Source: CAINVV01 sp037140615 (GTDB lineage Bacteria; Bacteroidota; Bacteroidia; Bacteroidales; Prolixibacteraceae). Taken from it: a DNA stretch of 49,618 nucleotides. Shown here piece by piece: positions 1-6,889 of this stretch. The stretch's first letter is position 1; each line of letters starts with the position of its first letter. The position numbers were made by a program, and so were the translations under genes. Where the stretch lies: contig JBAXED010000015.1 of assembly GCA_037140615.1 (NCBI GenBank), positions 1 through 49,618 on the forward strand. The letters run 5' to 3'. The notes beneath the pieces are model-generated. The model searched no databases, was not told the DNA's origin, and worked only from the letters and a program-made list of their open reading frames with translations.

Positions 1-35
1 ATGTATTTCACTTTTAAATAAGTAATCCGCCTGCA

Positions 36-335
36 ATGGATGATAAACTTTCGATTAACATAAACATAGCCGATAGATTGTATCCGCTCCGTATCGAAAG
101 GAAGGAAGAGGAGAACATTCGGAAAGCAGCGAAGATTATCAACGATAAAGTAGTTCAATACAAACAAAGATATCCTTCAAAAGACATTCAGGATTGTCTT
201 GCGATGGCTACTTTGCAGTTTGTTATTCAGAAATTTGACAGCGAAAAGCAAGTAGGGTATTCGCCTATCGTTGAAGAGTTGGAACGTATGAACGACTTTT
301 TAGCAGAGTTTATTGAAAAGGAAAAGATAATATAA
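36..335 (+). CDS. zapA: Cell division protein ZapA
   Basis: A 99-residue protein of the ZapA family, which binds FtsZ at mid-cell and bundles its filaments. The sequence fits the family in length and layout: an N-terminal beta-rich head starting KLSINININIADR-like (residues 4-20), then a long helical region that forms the coiled-coil tail. The run LYPLRIERKEEENIRKAAK is typical of Bacteroidota ZapA. The ATG at 36 is the only sensible start. It sits directly upstream of rny, a pair often seen in this phylum. Bases 1-25 before it could be the last codons of an upstream gene (one frame ends with TAA at 23-25), but too little is visible to name it. Confidence 0.9.
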   Translation: MDDKLSININIADRLYPLRIERKEEENIRKAAKIINDKVVQYKQRYPSKDIQDCLAMATLQFVIQKFDSEKQVGYSPIVEELERMNDFLAEFIEKEKII

Positions 336-351
336 TTAGTCAAATATTTTT

Positions 352-409
352 ACCGCATCTTGCTCTTATTCAGTGGTATATCGCCTTTGAATAAGAATGG
401 GATTGCGGT
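352..409 (+). terminator. Two-stage hairpin between zapA and rny
   Basis: An outer stem of ACCGCA (352-357) with TGCGGT (404-409) encloses an inner stem of TCTTATTCA (364-372) with TGAATAAGA (388-396), both perfectly paired and separated by internal loops. A short CTTTT run follows at 410-414. It may be a weak or conditional terminator, or an RNA element in the rny leader. The 98-base gap is too short for a 6S RNA gene. Confidence 0.5.
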
Positions 410-433
410 CTTTTAATTTAATAAATAATCAAT

Positions 434-1990
434 ATGGGTACAACAATTATAGTAGGTTTGGTTGCCGTTCTTGCTGGAGGAGCAGGATCCTATTTTTTAT
501 GGGATCTTTTGCTTCAAAGCAAAAGCAAGAATTTAATTAAGGAGGCTGAAGTTCAGTCTGAAATTATCAAGGAAAAAAAGTCCATTCAGGCAAAGGAAAA
601 ATTCATTCAATTGAAGGCTGATCATGATCTTTACATCAATGACCGGAACCAAAGGATAATCGGTGCCGAGAATAAATTGAAGCAAAGAGAAGCCATTCAT
701 TTACAACGTAAAGAAGAGTTGCAGCGTAAAATTAAGGAATCAGAAATTGCCAAGCAGGAGTCTGATTCATTGCGTGAGAATTTAAACATTCAACTTGAAT
801 TAATAGAGCAGAAGAATGAAGAGCTCGAACGCATGCACAAGAAACAAATAGATCAACTTGAGGCTATGTCGGGGATTTCTGCGGAAGAAGCTAAAACACA
901 ACTGATCGATTCATTGAAAAATGAAGCTAAAAGTGAGGCAATGTCATACATCCAGGAGATCATGGATGAGGCAAAAATGAATGCCAACAAGGAGGCAAAA
1001 AAGATCATCGTAAAATCAATCCAGCGTGTAGCTTCCGAAACTGCCATCGAAAATGCAGTTACTGTTTTCCATATTGAAAGTGATGAGATCAAGGGACGCA
1101 TCATAGGTCGTGAAGGTCGCAACATCCGTGCACTTGAAGCTGCCACAGGCGTTGAAATTATTGTTGACGATACACCTGAAGCAATTGTACTTTCTGGTTT
1201 TGATCCGGTTCGGCGCGAGATTGCCAGGCTGGCCCTTCACCAACTTGTCACAGACGGAAGAATACATCCGGCACGAATTGAAGAGGTGGTCAATAAGGTT
1301 AAAAAACAGGTAGAAGAAGAGATCATTGAAACAGGAAAGCGGACGACCATTGACCTTGGAATCCATGGTATGCATCCAGAGTTGATCCGCTTAATCGGAA
1401 AAATGAAGTACCGTTCTTCTTATGGTCAGAATCTGTTACAACACTCCAGGGAGACTGCCAATCTTTGTGCTATAATGGCTGCAGAACTTGGACTTAATCC
1501 TAAAAAGGCCAAGAGGGCAGGACTTTTGCATGATATTGGAAAAGTTCCTGATGATGAGCCTGAATTACCGCATGCAGTATTGGGAATGAAATTGGCCGAA
1601 AAATACAAAGAGAAACCAGATATTTGCAACGCCATTGGATCACATCACGAAGAAGTGGAAATGGAAACATTGCTGGCACCATTGGTCCAAGCCTGTGATG
1701 CCATTTCAGGTGCACGACCGGGTGCTCGTCGCGAAGCTGTTGAATCTTATATTAAGAGGTTAAATGACCTTGAAAATATGGCTCTTTCCTATCCGGGCGT
1801 TACAAAAACATACGCCATTCAAGCTGGTAGAGAGTTAAGGGTAATCGTAGGAAGTGATAAAATGACCGACGCTGAGGCAGAAAGTCTATCTTACGATATT
1901 GCCAAAAAAATCCAGGATGAGATGACTTATCCCGGTCAGGTGAAGATCACTGTCATCCGTGAAACCAGAGCTGTGAATTACGCAAAATAG
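434..1990 (+). CDS. rny: Ribonuclease Y
   Basis: Membrane-anchored endoribonuclease that starts mRNA decay. The 518 residues show the full family order: one N-terminal membrane helix (about residues 3-26), a long charged coiled coil (about 30-200), a KH RNA-binding domain with the GREG loop at 225-228, and an HD phosphohydrolase domain with H337, the H366-D367 pair, an SHHEE motif near 403-407 and D422 in a conserved ISGARPG context. The length matches the family. It starts 98 bases after zapA, behind a two-stage hairpin, so it may be partly uncoupled from zapA. It ends at a long bidirectional terminator shared with the convergent gene on the other strand. Confidence 0.96.
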   Translation: MGTTIIVGLVAVLAGGAGSYFLWDLLLQSKSKNLIKEAEVQSEIIKEKKSIQAKEKFIQLKADHDLYINDRNQRIIGAENKLKQREAIHLQRKEELQRKIKESEIAKQESDSLRENLNIQLELIEQKNEELERMHKKQIDQLEAMSGISAEEAKTQLIDSLKNEAKSEAMSYIQEIMDEAKMNANKEAKKIIVKSIQRVASETAIENAVTVFHIESDEIKGRIIGREGRNIRALEAATGVEIIVDDTPEAIVLSGFDPVRREIARLALHQLVTDGRIHPARIEEVVNKVKKQVEEEIIETGKRTTIDLGIHGMHPELIRLIGKMKYRSSYGQNLLQHSRETANLCAIMAAELGLNPKKAKRAGLLHDIGKVPDDEPELPHAVLGMKLAEKYKEKPDICNAIGSHHEEVEMETLLAPLVQACDAISGARPGARREAVESYIKRLNDLENMALSYPGVTKTYAIQAGRELRVIVGSDKMTDAEAESLSYDIAKKIQDEMTYPGQVKITVIRETRAVNYAK

Positions 1991-2000
1991 ATTGCACCAG

Positions 2001-2047
2001 ACTAAAAAGAATGGCCACCTTTACAAAGGGTGGCCATTCTTTTTAGT
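2001..2047. terminator. Bidirectional terminator, rny / SirB1-like gene
   Basis: A perfect 19-base inverted repeat (2001-2019 with 2029-2047) with a 9-base loop. The arms carry an A-run on one side and a T-run on the other, so it reads as an intrinsic terminator on both strands. The right arm overlaps the stop codon of the minus-strand gene (2043-2045). Confidence 0.9.
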
Positions 2048-2918
2048 GACCTTCGAACAAGGCCAAAAGATCTTCGGTTAATAGTAATTTTTCCTGGTCA
2101 CCTTCATTTGTATAAATCAGATACATCACGTTTAATAACTTTTTAATCAGACTAATATCCGATTCAATTCTGGTAACAATTTTACCATATTTTAAAGATT
2201 TATCGTATAAAAATTGCACTTCTTTTGGACTTATTACTGATCCTCTATGAGCAACATTGATGTAGAACAGATATTTGTCAGCTGAAGTACCAAAGGCAAG
2301 TGATGCAGCGAGATTATCCTCATAAACCAGCAATAATTTGTTTGCCAGCATAATTGGCAATAAATCAAGGTGTAAATTTCTGCATACGATCAGATATAGG
2401 ATGGTAAGTGAATAAACATCCCCTGTTTTCGAAAAGAGTAGCTTGTCTAAAATGACATTTTCAACGCTGGGTGTATCATTATTTGATATGACGAAGCTAT
2501 TGACTTTAAATAAGATATGATTAATGACGGCAACTTTTTCCAAAGAAGTCATTGATTCAGAGACTTCCAACCAAACCTCCCGAAATATTTTCTGAAAGCT
2601 GATCTCAATTTTTTCTTTTGAAATAGTTGGATGGTGAATAGAAGAAACCATCAGCCAACCTTCTACCAAGGTTCTGTTTTCAGTGTTTATCCATATTTTC
2701 ATCCGATCGATGAGCTTCTCCCTTTTTAGCAAAGAGATTACCTCCTCCAATTTTCTTACATGTTCGACAGAATCTGCCAAAGAGAGTGAATCTTCGAGCT
2801 TTGGAAGAACATCCGACCCCAAAGAGAGTAATTTCACCTTTACAGAGAGGAATACCATTTCGTCCTGATCATCCAGTAGGGAGATCAATGCATCCAATGT
2901 GGTTCCTGAAATTGTCAT
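2043..2918 (-). CDS. SirB1-like transglutaminase-fold protein
   Basis: A 291-residue protein resembling the SirB1 / transglutaminase-like core 2 family. The N-terminal part is helical, with the family-like phrase ALISLLDDQDE and LLSLGSDVLPKLE. The middle has HILFKVNSF, then DKLLFSKTGDVYSLTILYL, which matches the conserved block of SirB1 proteins. No canonical Cys-His-Asp triad can be confirmed, and the biochemical role of the family is not settled. I place the start at the ATG at 2918, one base after the TGA of the upstream phosphorylase gene (2922-2920), which suggests translational coupling. A TTG at 2933 would overlap that gene and is less likely. Confidence 0.7.
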   Translation of the reverse strand: MTISGTTLDALISLLDDQDEMVFLSVKVKLLSLGSDVLPKLEDSLSLADSVEHVRKLEEVISLLKREKLIDRMKIWINTENRTLVEGWLMVSSIHHPTISKEKIEISFQKIFREVWLEVSESMTSLEKVAVINHILFKVNSFVISNNDTPSVENVILDKLLFSKTGDVYSLTILYLIVCRNLHLDLLPIMLANKLLLVYEDNLAASLAFGTSADKYLFYINVAHRGSVISPKEVQFLYDKSLKYGKIVTRIESDISLIKKLLNVMYLIYTNEGDQEKLLLTEDLLALFEGH

Positions 2919-2919
2919 A

Positions 2920-3789
2920 TCATATCCGGTCAAGTACTTTTTGAACCAATTTAACCATTACTGGTTTGTAATCTTCATTGGCATTTTTTGAAACTCTGTT
3001 GGCAATTATAATACAAACTGTTAATGCCTTATGCCCCAACAGCTTGCACAGACCATAAATTGCGGAACACTCCATTTCATAATTTGTAATTCGCTGATTA
3101 TCAAATCTAAAAGCTTCAATTTTATCATTGATCAATGGATCAACAATTTTCAGTCTGAGTTCACGACCTTGAGGTCCATAAAACCCCGGGGCTGAAATCG
3201 TAACACCCGGAGTAAATTCCTCATCGATAATCTGTTTGTAAAGATCCTTATCCGCTTTAACCACATATGGAGAGGGCAGGAGAACATTCCAGTCAACAAA
3301 ATTCTTAAATGATTTTTCGAAATCGAGATCGGAAACATCATCTCTTCCTTGATAGAAATTCAACAATCCGTCGAATCCAATTGCTTTTTCAGAAGCCAGG
3401 AAAGCATTAACAGGAATATCACCCTGCAATCCACCTGAAGTACCAATTCTGATGATACGCAAAGATTTGTGCTCACTTTTTAATTGTCTTGTTTTAAGAT
3501 CTATGTTAACAAGGGCATCCAGCTCATTAATCACTATATCAATATTGTCTGTCCCAATGCCTGTTGAAAGAACAGTTATTCTTTTTGGTCCATATAGGCC
3601 TGTGGCAGATACAAACTCACGATTTTCAGTCTCAGATTCGATTTTATCAAAAAAACTTGCAATCATCTTAACTCTACCTGGATCACCAACCAGAATTACA
3701 TTCTCTGCCAATTGCTCCGGAAATAAGTGAAGATGAAAAATAGAACCATCAGGATTGATGATCAGTTCAGAAGGCTCAATAACTCTCAT
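2920..3789 (-). CDS. Nucleoside phosphorylase, uridine phosphorylase-like
   Basis: A 289-residue member of the PNP/UDP phosphorylase superfamily, which splits a nucleoside with phosphate into base and ribose-1-phosphate in salvage. Visible motifs are the phosphate-binding LVGDPGRV near the N-terminus, TGIGTDNIDIVINEL, RIGTSGGL (typical of uridine phosphorylases), and NYEMECSAIYGL, the ribose-binding methionine-glutamate motif. Substrate preference cannot be set from sequence, though uridine is the best guess. The ATG at 3789 is preferred over a TTG eight codons upstream because a TAACTTTG -7 element lies at 3811-3818 on this strand. The stop is one base from the start of the SirB1-like gene. 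Confidence 0.85.
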   Translation of the reverse strand: MRVIEPSELIINPDGSIFHLHLFPEQLAENVILVGDPGRVKMIASFFDKIESETENREFVSATGLYGPKRITVLSTGIGTDNIDIVINELDALVNIDLKTRQLKSEHKSLRIIRIGTSGGLQGDIPVNAFLASEKAIGFDGLLNFYQGRDDVSDLDFEKSFKNFVDWNVLLPSPYVVKADKDLYKQIIDEEFTPGVTISAPGFYGPQGRELRLKIVDPLINDKIEAFRFDNQRITNYEMECSAIYGLCKLLGHKALTVCIIIANRVSKNANEDYKPVMVKLVQKVLDRI

Positions 3790-3810
3790 GTAATATAAAT
3801 TGATGTAGTT

Positions 3811-3818
3811 CAAAGTTA
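3811..3818 (-). promoter_or_regulatory. -7 promoter element for the phosphorylase gene
   Basis: TAACTTTG on the minus strand matches the Bacteroidota TAnnTTTG -7 consensus and lies 22 bases before the ATG at 3789. No clear -33 TTTG was seen. Confidence 0.5.
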
Positions 3819-3847
3819 AAAAAAAGTAGGATCATCCTTAATATTTT

Positions 3848-3855
3848 TAATTTTG
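3848..3855 (+). promoter_or_regulatory. -7 promoter element for the DUF4293 gene
   Basis: TAATTTTG matches TAnnTTTG and lies 19 bases before the ATG at 3875. It forms a divergent pair with the element at 3811-3818. No clear -33 TTTG was seen. Confidence 0.5.
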
Positions 3856-3874
3856 CATCAAATTATTCTCATAT

Positions 3875-4336
3875 ATGATACAAAGAATACAGACTCTATA
3901 TTTACTCATTGCTGATCTGCTGATTGCCATGCTATTTTTCGTTCCTTTTGCTGAATTGGCAGACAAAAGTGGATCGATATATCAGTTCAATGTTTTCGGG
4001 ATCGTCAAGGAGGGGGCTTCAAATGGGACAATCCAGACTTTTTGGCCAATACTTGTTCTGGTCTGTTTGGTATTGATTATTTTGAATCTGATTATATTGA
4101 ATTATAAGAGAAGGACTACCCAGATAAAACTTTGCTACGTAGCCATTTTCCTTATGGTATGTTTAACCGGATTGTTCTATTTTTATTTAAGCCGCGCCAC
4201 CAATAGCTTCGGAGGTACTAATTCTTTTAAAATTTATGCAAGTTTTCCTTTAGAGTCCGCAATCTTTGTTTATCTGGCACTTAGGGGAATTGTGAAAGAT
4301 GAAAACCTGGTCAAATCAATCGACAGGATTCGCTAG
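3875..4336 (+). CDS. DUF4293 family membrane protein
   Basis: A 153-residue integral membrane protein starting MIQRIQTLYLL, the hallmark opening of the Bacteroidota family DUF4293. Four hydrophobic segments are visible: about residues 7-27, 57-77, 85-107 and 123-140. No catalytic motif can be seen and no function is known for the family. It is transcribed alone and divergently from the phosphorylase gene. Its TAG stop lies inside a CTAG (4333-4336) that is also the stop of the convergent GAF-domain gene, so the two genes overlap by four bases tail to tail. Confidence 0.85.
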   Translation: MIQRIQTLYLLIADLLIAMLFFVPFAELADKSGSIYQFNVFGIVKEGASNGTIQTFWPILVLVCLVLIILNLIILNYKRRTTQIKLCYVAIFLMVCLTGLFYFYLSRATNSFGGTNSFKIYASFPLESAIFVYLALRGIVKDENLVKSIDRIR

Positions 4337-4791
4337 AATAATTCGGCTAGTTGCAAGGCGATTTTATTGAGAAGCAGTTCATCCTGCTTTGTAAAAGGAG
4401 CAAATGCGTGTGAATCAATGTCAATTTCTGCAACAAAGAGCCCATTCTTTAAAATTGGAACAACGATTTCACTTTGAACATCCAAACTGCATGCCAGATA
4501 ATTATCTTGTTCAGTAACATCTTGCACAATCATCGTTTTCTTGCTTTCCGCCACTTGACCGCATATTCCTTTTCCTACTGGGATATGCGTATGATCTGTC
4601 GGAGCACCTGTGAAAGGACCAAGAACCAATTCATTCTTTTGTGCGTCCAGTAAATAAAATCCCACCCAATTATAATGTGAAACTTCTGAGTGTAAAAGTT
4701 GTGTCGTTTTCGTCAACAACTCGAAAAGCTCCTCATTTTGAACTTTAAGCACTTCAAATTTTTGAAATATTGTCGAAAAGATTTGTTCCAT
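4333..4791 (-). CDS. GAF-domain protein, free methionine-R-sulfoxide reductase-like
   Basis: A 152-residue single-GAF protein close to the fRMsr/YebR family, which reduces free methionine-(R)-sulfoxide. Shared features are NWVGFYLL, VLGPF, IPVGKGICG, YLACS and SEIVVP. E. coli YebR uses three cysteines. Here only two are visible, C77 in KGICG and C101 in YLACS; the position matching E. coli C84 (three residues before IPVG) is His. The enzyme may work with two cysteines or may be a non-catalytic GAF relative, so the reductase call is tentative. The ATG at 4791 is preferred over a TTG at 4797. It follows pyrI by nine bases and is probably cotranscribed with pyrBI. Confidence 0.75.
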   Translation of the reverse strand: MEQIFSTIFQKFEVLKVQNEELFELLTKTTQLLHSEVSHYNWVGFYLLDAQKNELVLGPFTGAPTDHTHIPVGKGICGQVAESKKTMIVQDVTEQDNYLACSLDVQSEIVVPILKNGLFVAEIDIDSHAFAPFTKQDELLLNKIALQLAELF

Positions 4792-4800
4792 TATCAATTC

Positions 4801-5253
4801 TTATTTGATCTTGATTTCGTTTTCATACGTAATTTTCTCACAGTAATAGCACTTCATTTCAATGGGTTTGTCATTGATAATCTGAAATCGGGTACTAACG
4901 TTTTCAGCATTTGTGATGCATTTTGGATTGAAGCAGCGCACGATCCCGTTAACTTGTTCTGGAATCTGAACAACTCTTTTCTCTACAACTTCATAATTCC
5001 GGATTATATTTAACTTGGCGTTGGGGGCAACCAGTGCGATTTTATTCACCTCTTCATCTTCAAAATACCTATTGGCAATTTTGATGATGGCCTTTGTTCC
5101 CATCGCTTTGCTATCGAGGTTATTGCCAAAAGTTACCATGTTGTCAAACTGGTCGAGCTTTAAGATATGAACTACCTTAAAAAGTGCTTTGGTGGGAATA
5201 TGGTCTATTACTGTTCCGTCTTTAATGGCACTTACGTTTAATTGCTTTTGCAT
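4801..5253 (-). CDS. pyrI: Aspartate carbamoyltransferase regulatory subunit
   Basis: The 150-residue regulatory chain of ATCase, which binds CTP/ATP and controls the catalytic trimer. The N-terminal allosteric domain is present (VIDHIP followed by ALFKVVHIL), and the C-terminal zinc site is complete, with C107, C112, C135 and C138 arranged as CX4C and CX2C. Length and order match E. coli PyrI. It starts nine bases after pyrB ends, so the pair is a pyrBI operon. Feedback inhibition of the pathway by CTP is expected from the family. Confidence 0.96.
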   Translation of the reverse strand: MQKQLNVSAIKDGTVIDHIPTKALFKVVHILKLDQFDNMVTFGNNLDSKAMGTKAIIKIANRYFEDEEVNKIALVAPNAKLNIIRNYEVVEKRVVQIPEQVNGIVRCFNPKCITNAENVSTRFQIINDKPIEMKCYYCEKITYENEIKIK

Positions 5254-5262
5254 GATAATTGC

Positions 5263-6174
5263 TTATTGGAGATTTAACAAATGAGAAATGATGGCCATGC
5301 GAGTGTAAACGCCGTTTTTTGCCTGGGTAAAATAGTAGGCTTTGGGATTACCATCAACGTTTGTATGTATTTCATTGATTCTTGGTAGCGGATGCAGGAT
5401 TTTGACGTTTGGTTTTGTATTTTCCAGCATCTCATTTTTTAGGATATAAACATTCTTGACCTTCTCATATTCAACAGGATCAATAAACCTTTCTTTTTGA
5501 ACACGAGTCATGTAAATGATATCTGCCTGATTGATAATGTCGTTAAACTCAAGGTGTTCAAAATAGCGAATTCCCTTGTTGGACAGATATAACTTGTATT
5601 CATCCGGCATGGCTAATTCGGGTGGCGCGACGAAATTAAAGATCGGATTTTTAAATTGCGACATGGCCATCAATAAACTGTGAACAGTCCGGCCATATTT
5701 TAAGTCACCAACAAGAAAGAGATTGATGTCGTCAAGTCTTCCCTGAGTTTTCATGATCGAGTACATGTCCAGAAGTGTTTGGCTCGGATGTTGATTGGCT
5801 CCATCGCCGGCATTGATGACAGGCACATCTGATACTTCTGCAGCATATCGTGCACTTCCTTCCAGGGGATGCCTCATTATGATCAAATCGGCATAATTGC
5901 TAACCATTTTTATGGTATCGTGAAGTGTCTCTCCTTTTGAAACACTTGAAGAATTTGAATCGGAGAATCCAATTATCTTGCCACCCAGACGGTTTATAGC
6001 TGTTTCAAAGCTTAATCGGGTGCGGGTAGAAGGTTCAAAAAAGAGAGTTGCTACAACTTTTCCTTTCAGTAAGGATTGATTTGGATTGTCTTCAAACTTT
6101 TGAGAGAGCTCCATGATCTTTAAATATTCTTCTTTCGAAAAATCAGTGATGGAGATTAAATTTTTTTTATTCAT
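5263..6174 (-). CDS. pyrB: Aspartate carbamoyltransferase catalytic subunit
   Basis: The 303-residue catalytic chain that joins carbamoyl phosphate and aspartate in the first committed step of pyrimidine synthesis. The carbamoyl-phosphate loop EPSTRTR is at 47-53, the SVSKGET loop that reaches into the neighbouring active site follows, and HPSQTLLD and a late HPLPR motif are present. Full length. It lies 27 bases after the YigZ-like gene and just before pyrI. I see no attenuator-like leader in the short gap. Confidence 0.97.
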   Translation of the reverse strand: MNKKNLISITDFSKEEYLKIMELSQKFEDNPNQSLLKGKVVATLFFEPSTRTRLSFETAINRLGGKIIGFSDSNSSSVSKGETLHDTIKMVSNYADLIIMRHPLEGSARYAAEVSDVPVINAGDGANQHPSQTLLDMYSIMKTQGRLDDINLFLVGDLKYGRTVHSLLMAMSQFKNPIFNFVAPPELAMPDEYKLYLSNKGIRYFEHLEFNDIINQADIIYMTRVQKERFIDPVEYEKVKNVYILKNEMLENTKPNVKILHPLPRINEIHTNVDGNPKAYYFTQAKNGVYTRMAIISHLLNLQ

Positions 6175-6201
6175 TTTCTTGCAGTTATAGATTGTAGGTT
6201 T

Positions 6202-6813
6202 TTAAGCACCAATTATTTTACATTCAAGAGTACCCTCAATTTTAGCAATTTTTGTTTCAATTTCCTCAAGCATTCCGGATCTCACCTTGATATGAACATA
6301 ACATTGAAGATCGAAATGAGAGTCTACAATTTCAAGTTGCTCGTCTTTGATCAGATGCATCAGATTGTTCATGGCTGTATACTCAAAAAGGATTTCCATT
6401 AGATGCTCGACAGTACGGGTAACTATATTGGCATTGGCAATAGCTTCATTAGCAGCACTTTTATAGGCATTTATGAGTCCGCTAACGCCGAGTAACGTTC
6501 CGCCAAAATAACGTATCACAATCAACAAGATATTGGTCAATTGATGTGATTGGATTTGTCCGAATATTGGTCTGCCTGCAGTTCCGGAAGGTTCTCCGTC
6601 ATCATTGATTCTAAATCTCTCCTGATTGGTTCCAAGTCTCCAGGCATAACAGCAATGACGTGCAGAGAAATGCTCTTTTCTGATACCGGAGATAATTTCC
6701 TTAATCATTTCCTCATTCTGAATGGGGAAAGCCATTGAAATAAATCTGCTGCCTTTTTCCTTGTACAAGCCCTCAGAAGGTTGAACAATTGTCTGATAGG
6801 TATCAGTTACCAT
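6202..6813 (-). CDS. YigZ/IMPACT family protein
   Basis: A 203-residue protein of the YigZ/UPF0029 (IMPACT) family. The N-terminal domain shows EKGSRFI, the conserved REHFSARHCCYAWR stretch, DDGEPSGTAGRPI and RYFGGTLLG, all strong family marks; the C-terminal part looks like the usual small alpha/beta domain. The bacterial function is not firmly known, and the family is linked to translation stress in eukaryotes. The start is placed at the ATG at 6813 (MVTDTYQT), since the upstream extension of 17 residues has no counterpart in the family as I know it. It stands between the dnaA terminator and pyrB, so it may lead the pyrBI unit. Confidence 0.88.
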   Translation of the reverse strand: MVTDTYQTIVQPSEGLYKEKGSRFISMAFPIQNEEMIKEIISGIRKEHFSARHCCYAWRLGTNQERFRINDDGEPSGTAGRPIFGQIQSHQLTNILLIVIRYFGGTLLGVSGLINAYKSAANEAIANANIVTRTVEHLMEILFEYTAMNNLMHLIKDEQLEIVDSHFDLQCYVHIKVRSGMLEEIETKIAKIEGTLECKIIGA

Positions 6814-6848
6814 CAAAATAGAATTAGAATGCTGAACCTTAATGATAT

Positions 6849-6879
6849 AAAATAAAAAAAGCAAACTTGTCAGTCTGCT
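6849..6879 (-). terminator. Intrinsic terminator after dnaA
   Basis: On the minus strand a 7-bp stem (6879-6873 with 6866-6860, one G-T pair) and a 6-base loop are followed by a T-rich run from 6859 to 6849. It should separate dnaA from the downstream YigZ-pyrBI genes. Confidence 0.75.
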
Positions 6880-6889
6880 TATTCGAAAA

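Noticed and set aside
336..433. 6S RNA gene next to zapA
   Set aside because: In other bacteria ssrS lies near zapA, but this gap is 98 bases and holds only a hairpin of 58 bases.
2931..2933. TTG start for the SirB1-like gene, overlapping the phosphorylase gene by 14 bases
   Set aside because: An ATG five codons later at 2918 lies one base after the upstream stop and gives a cleaner coupling.
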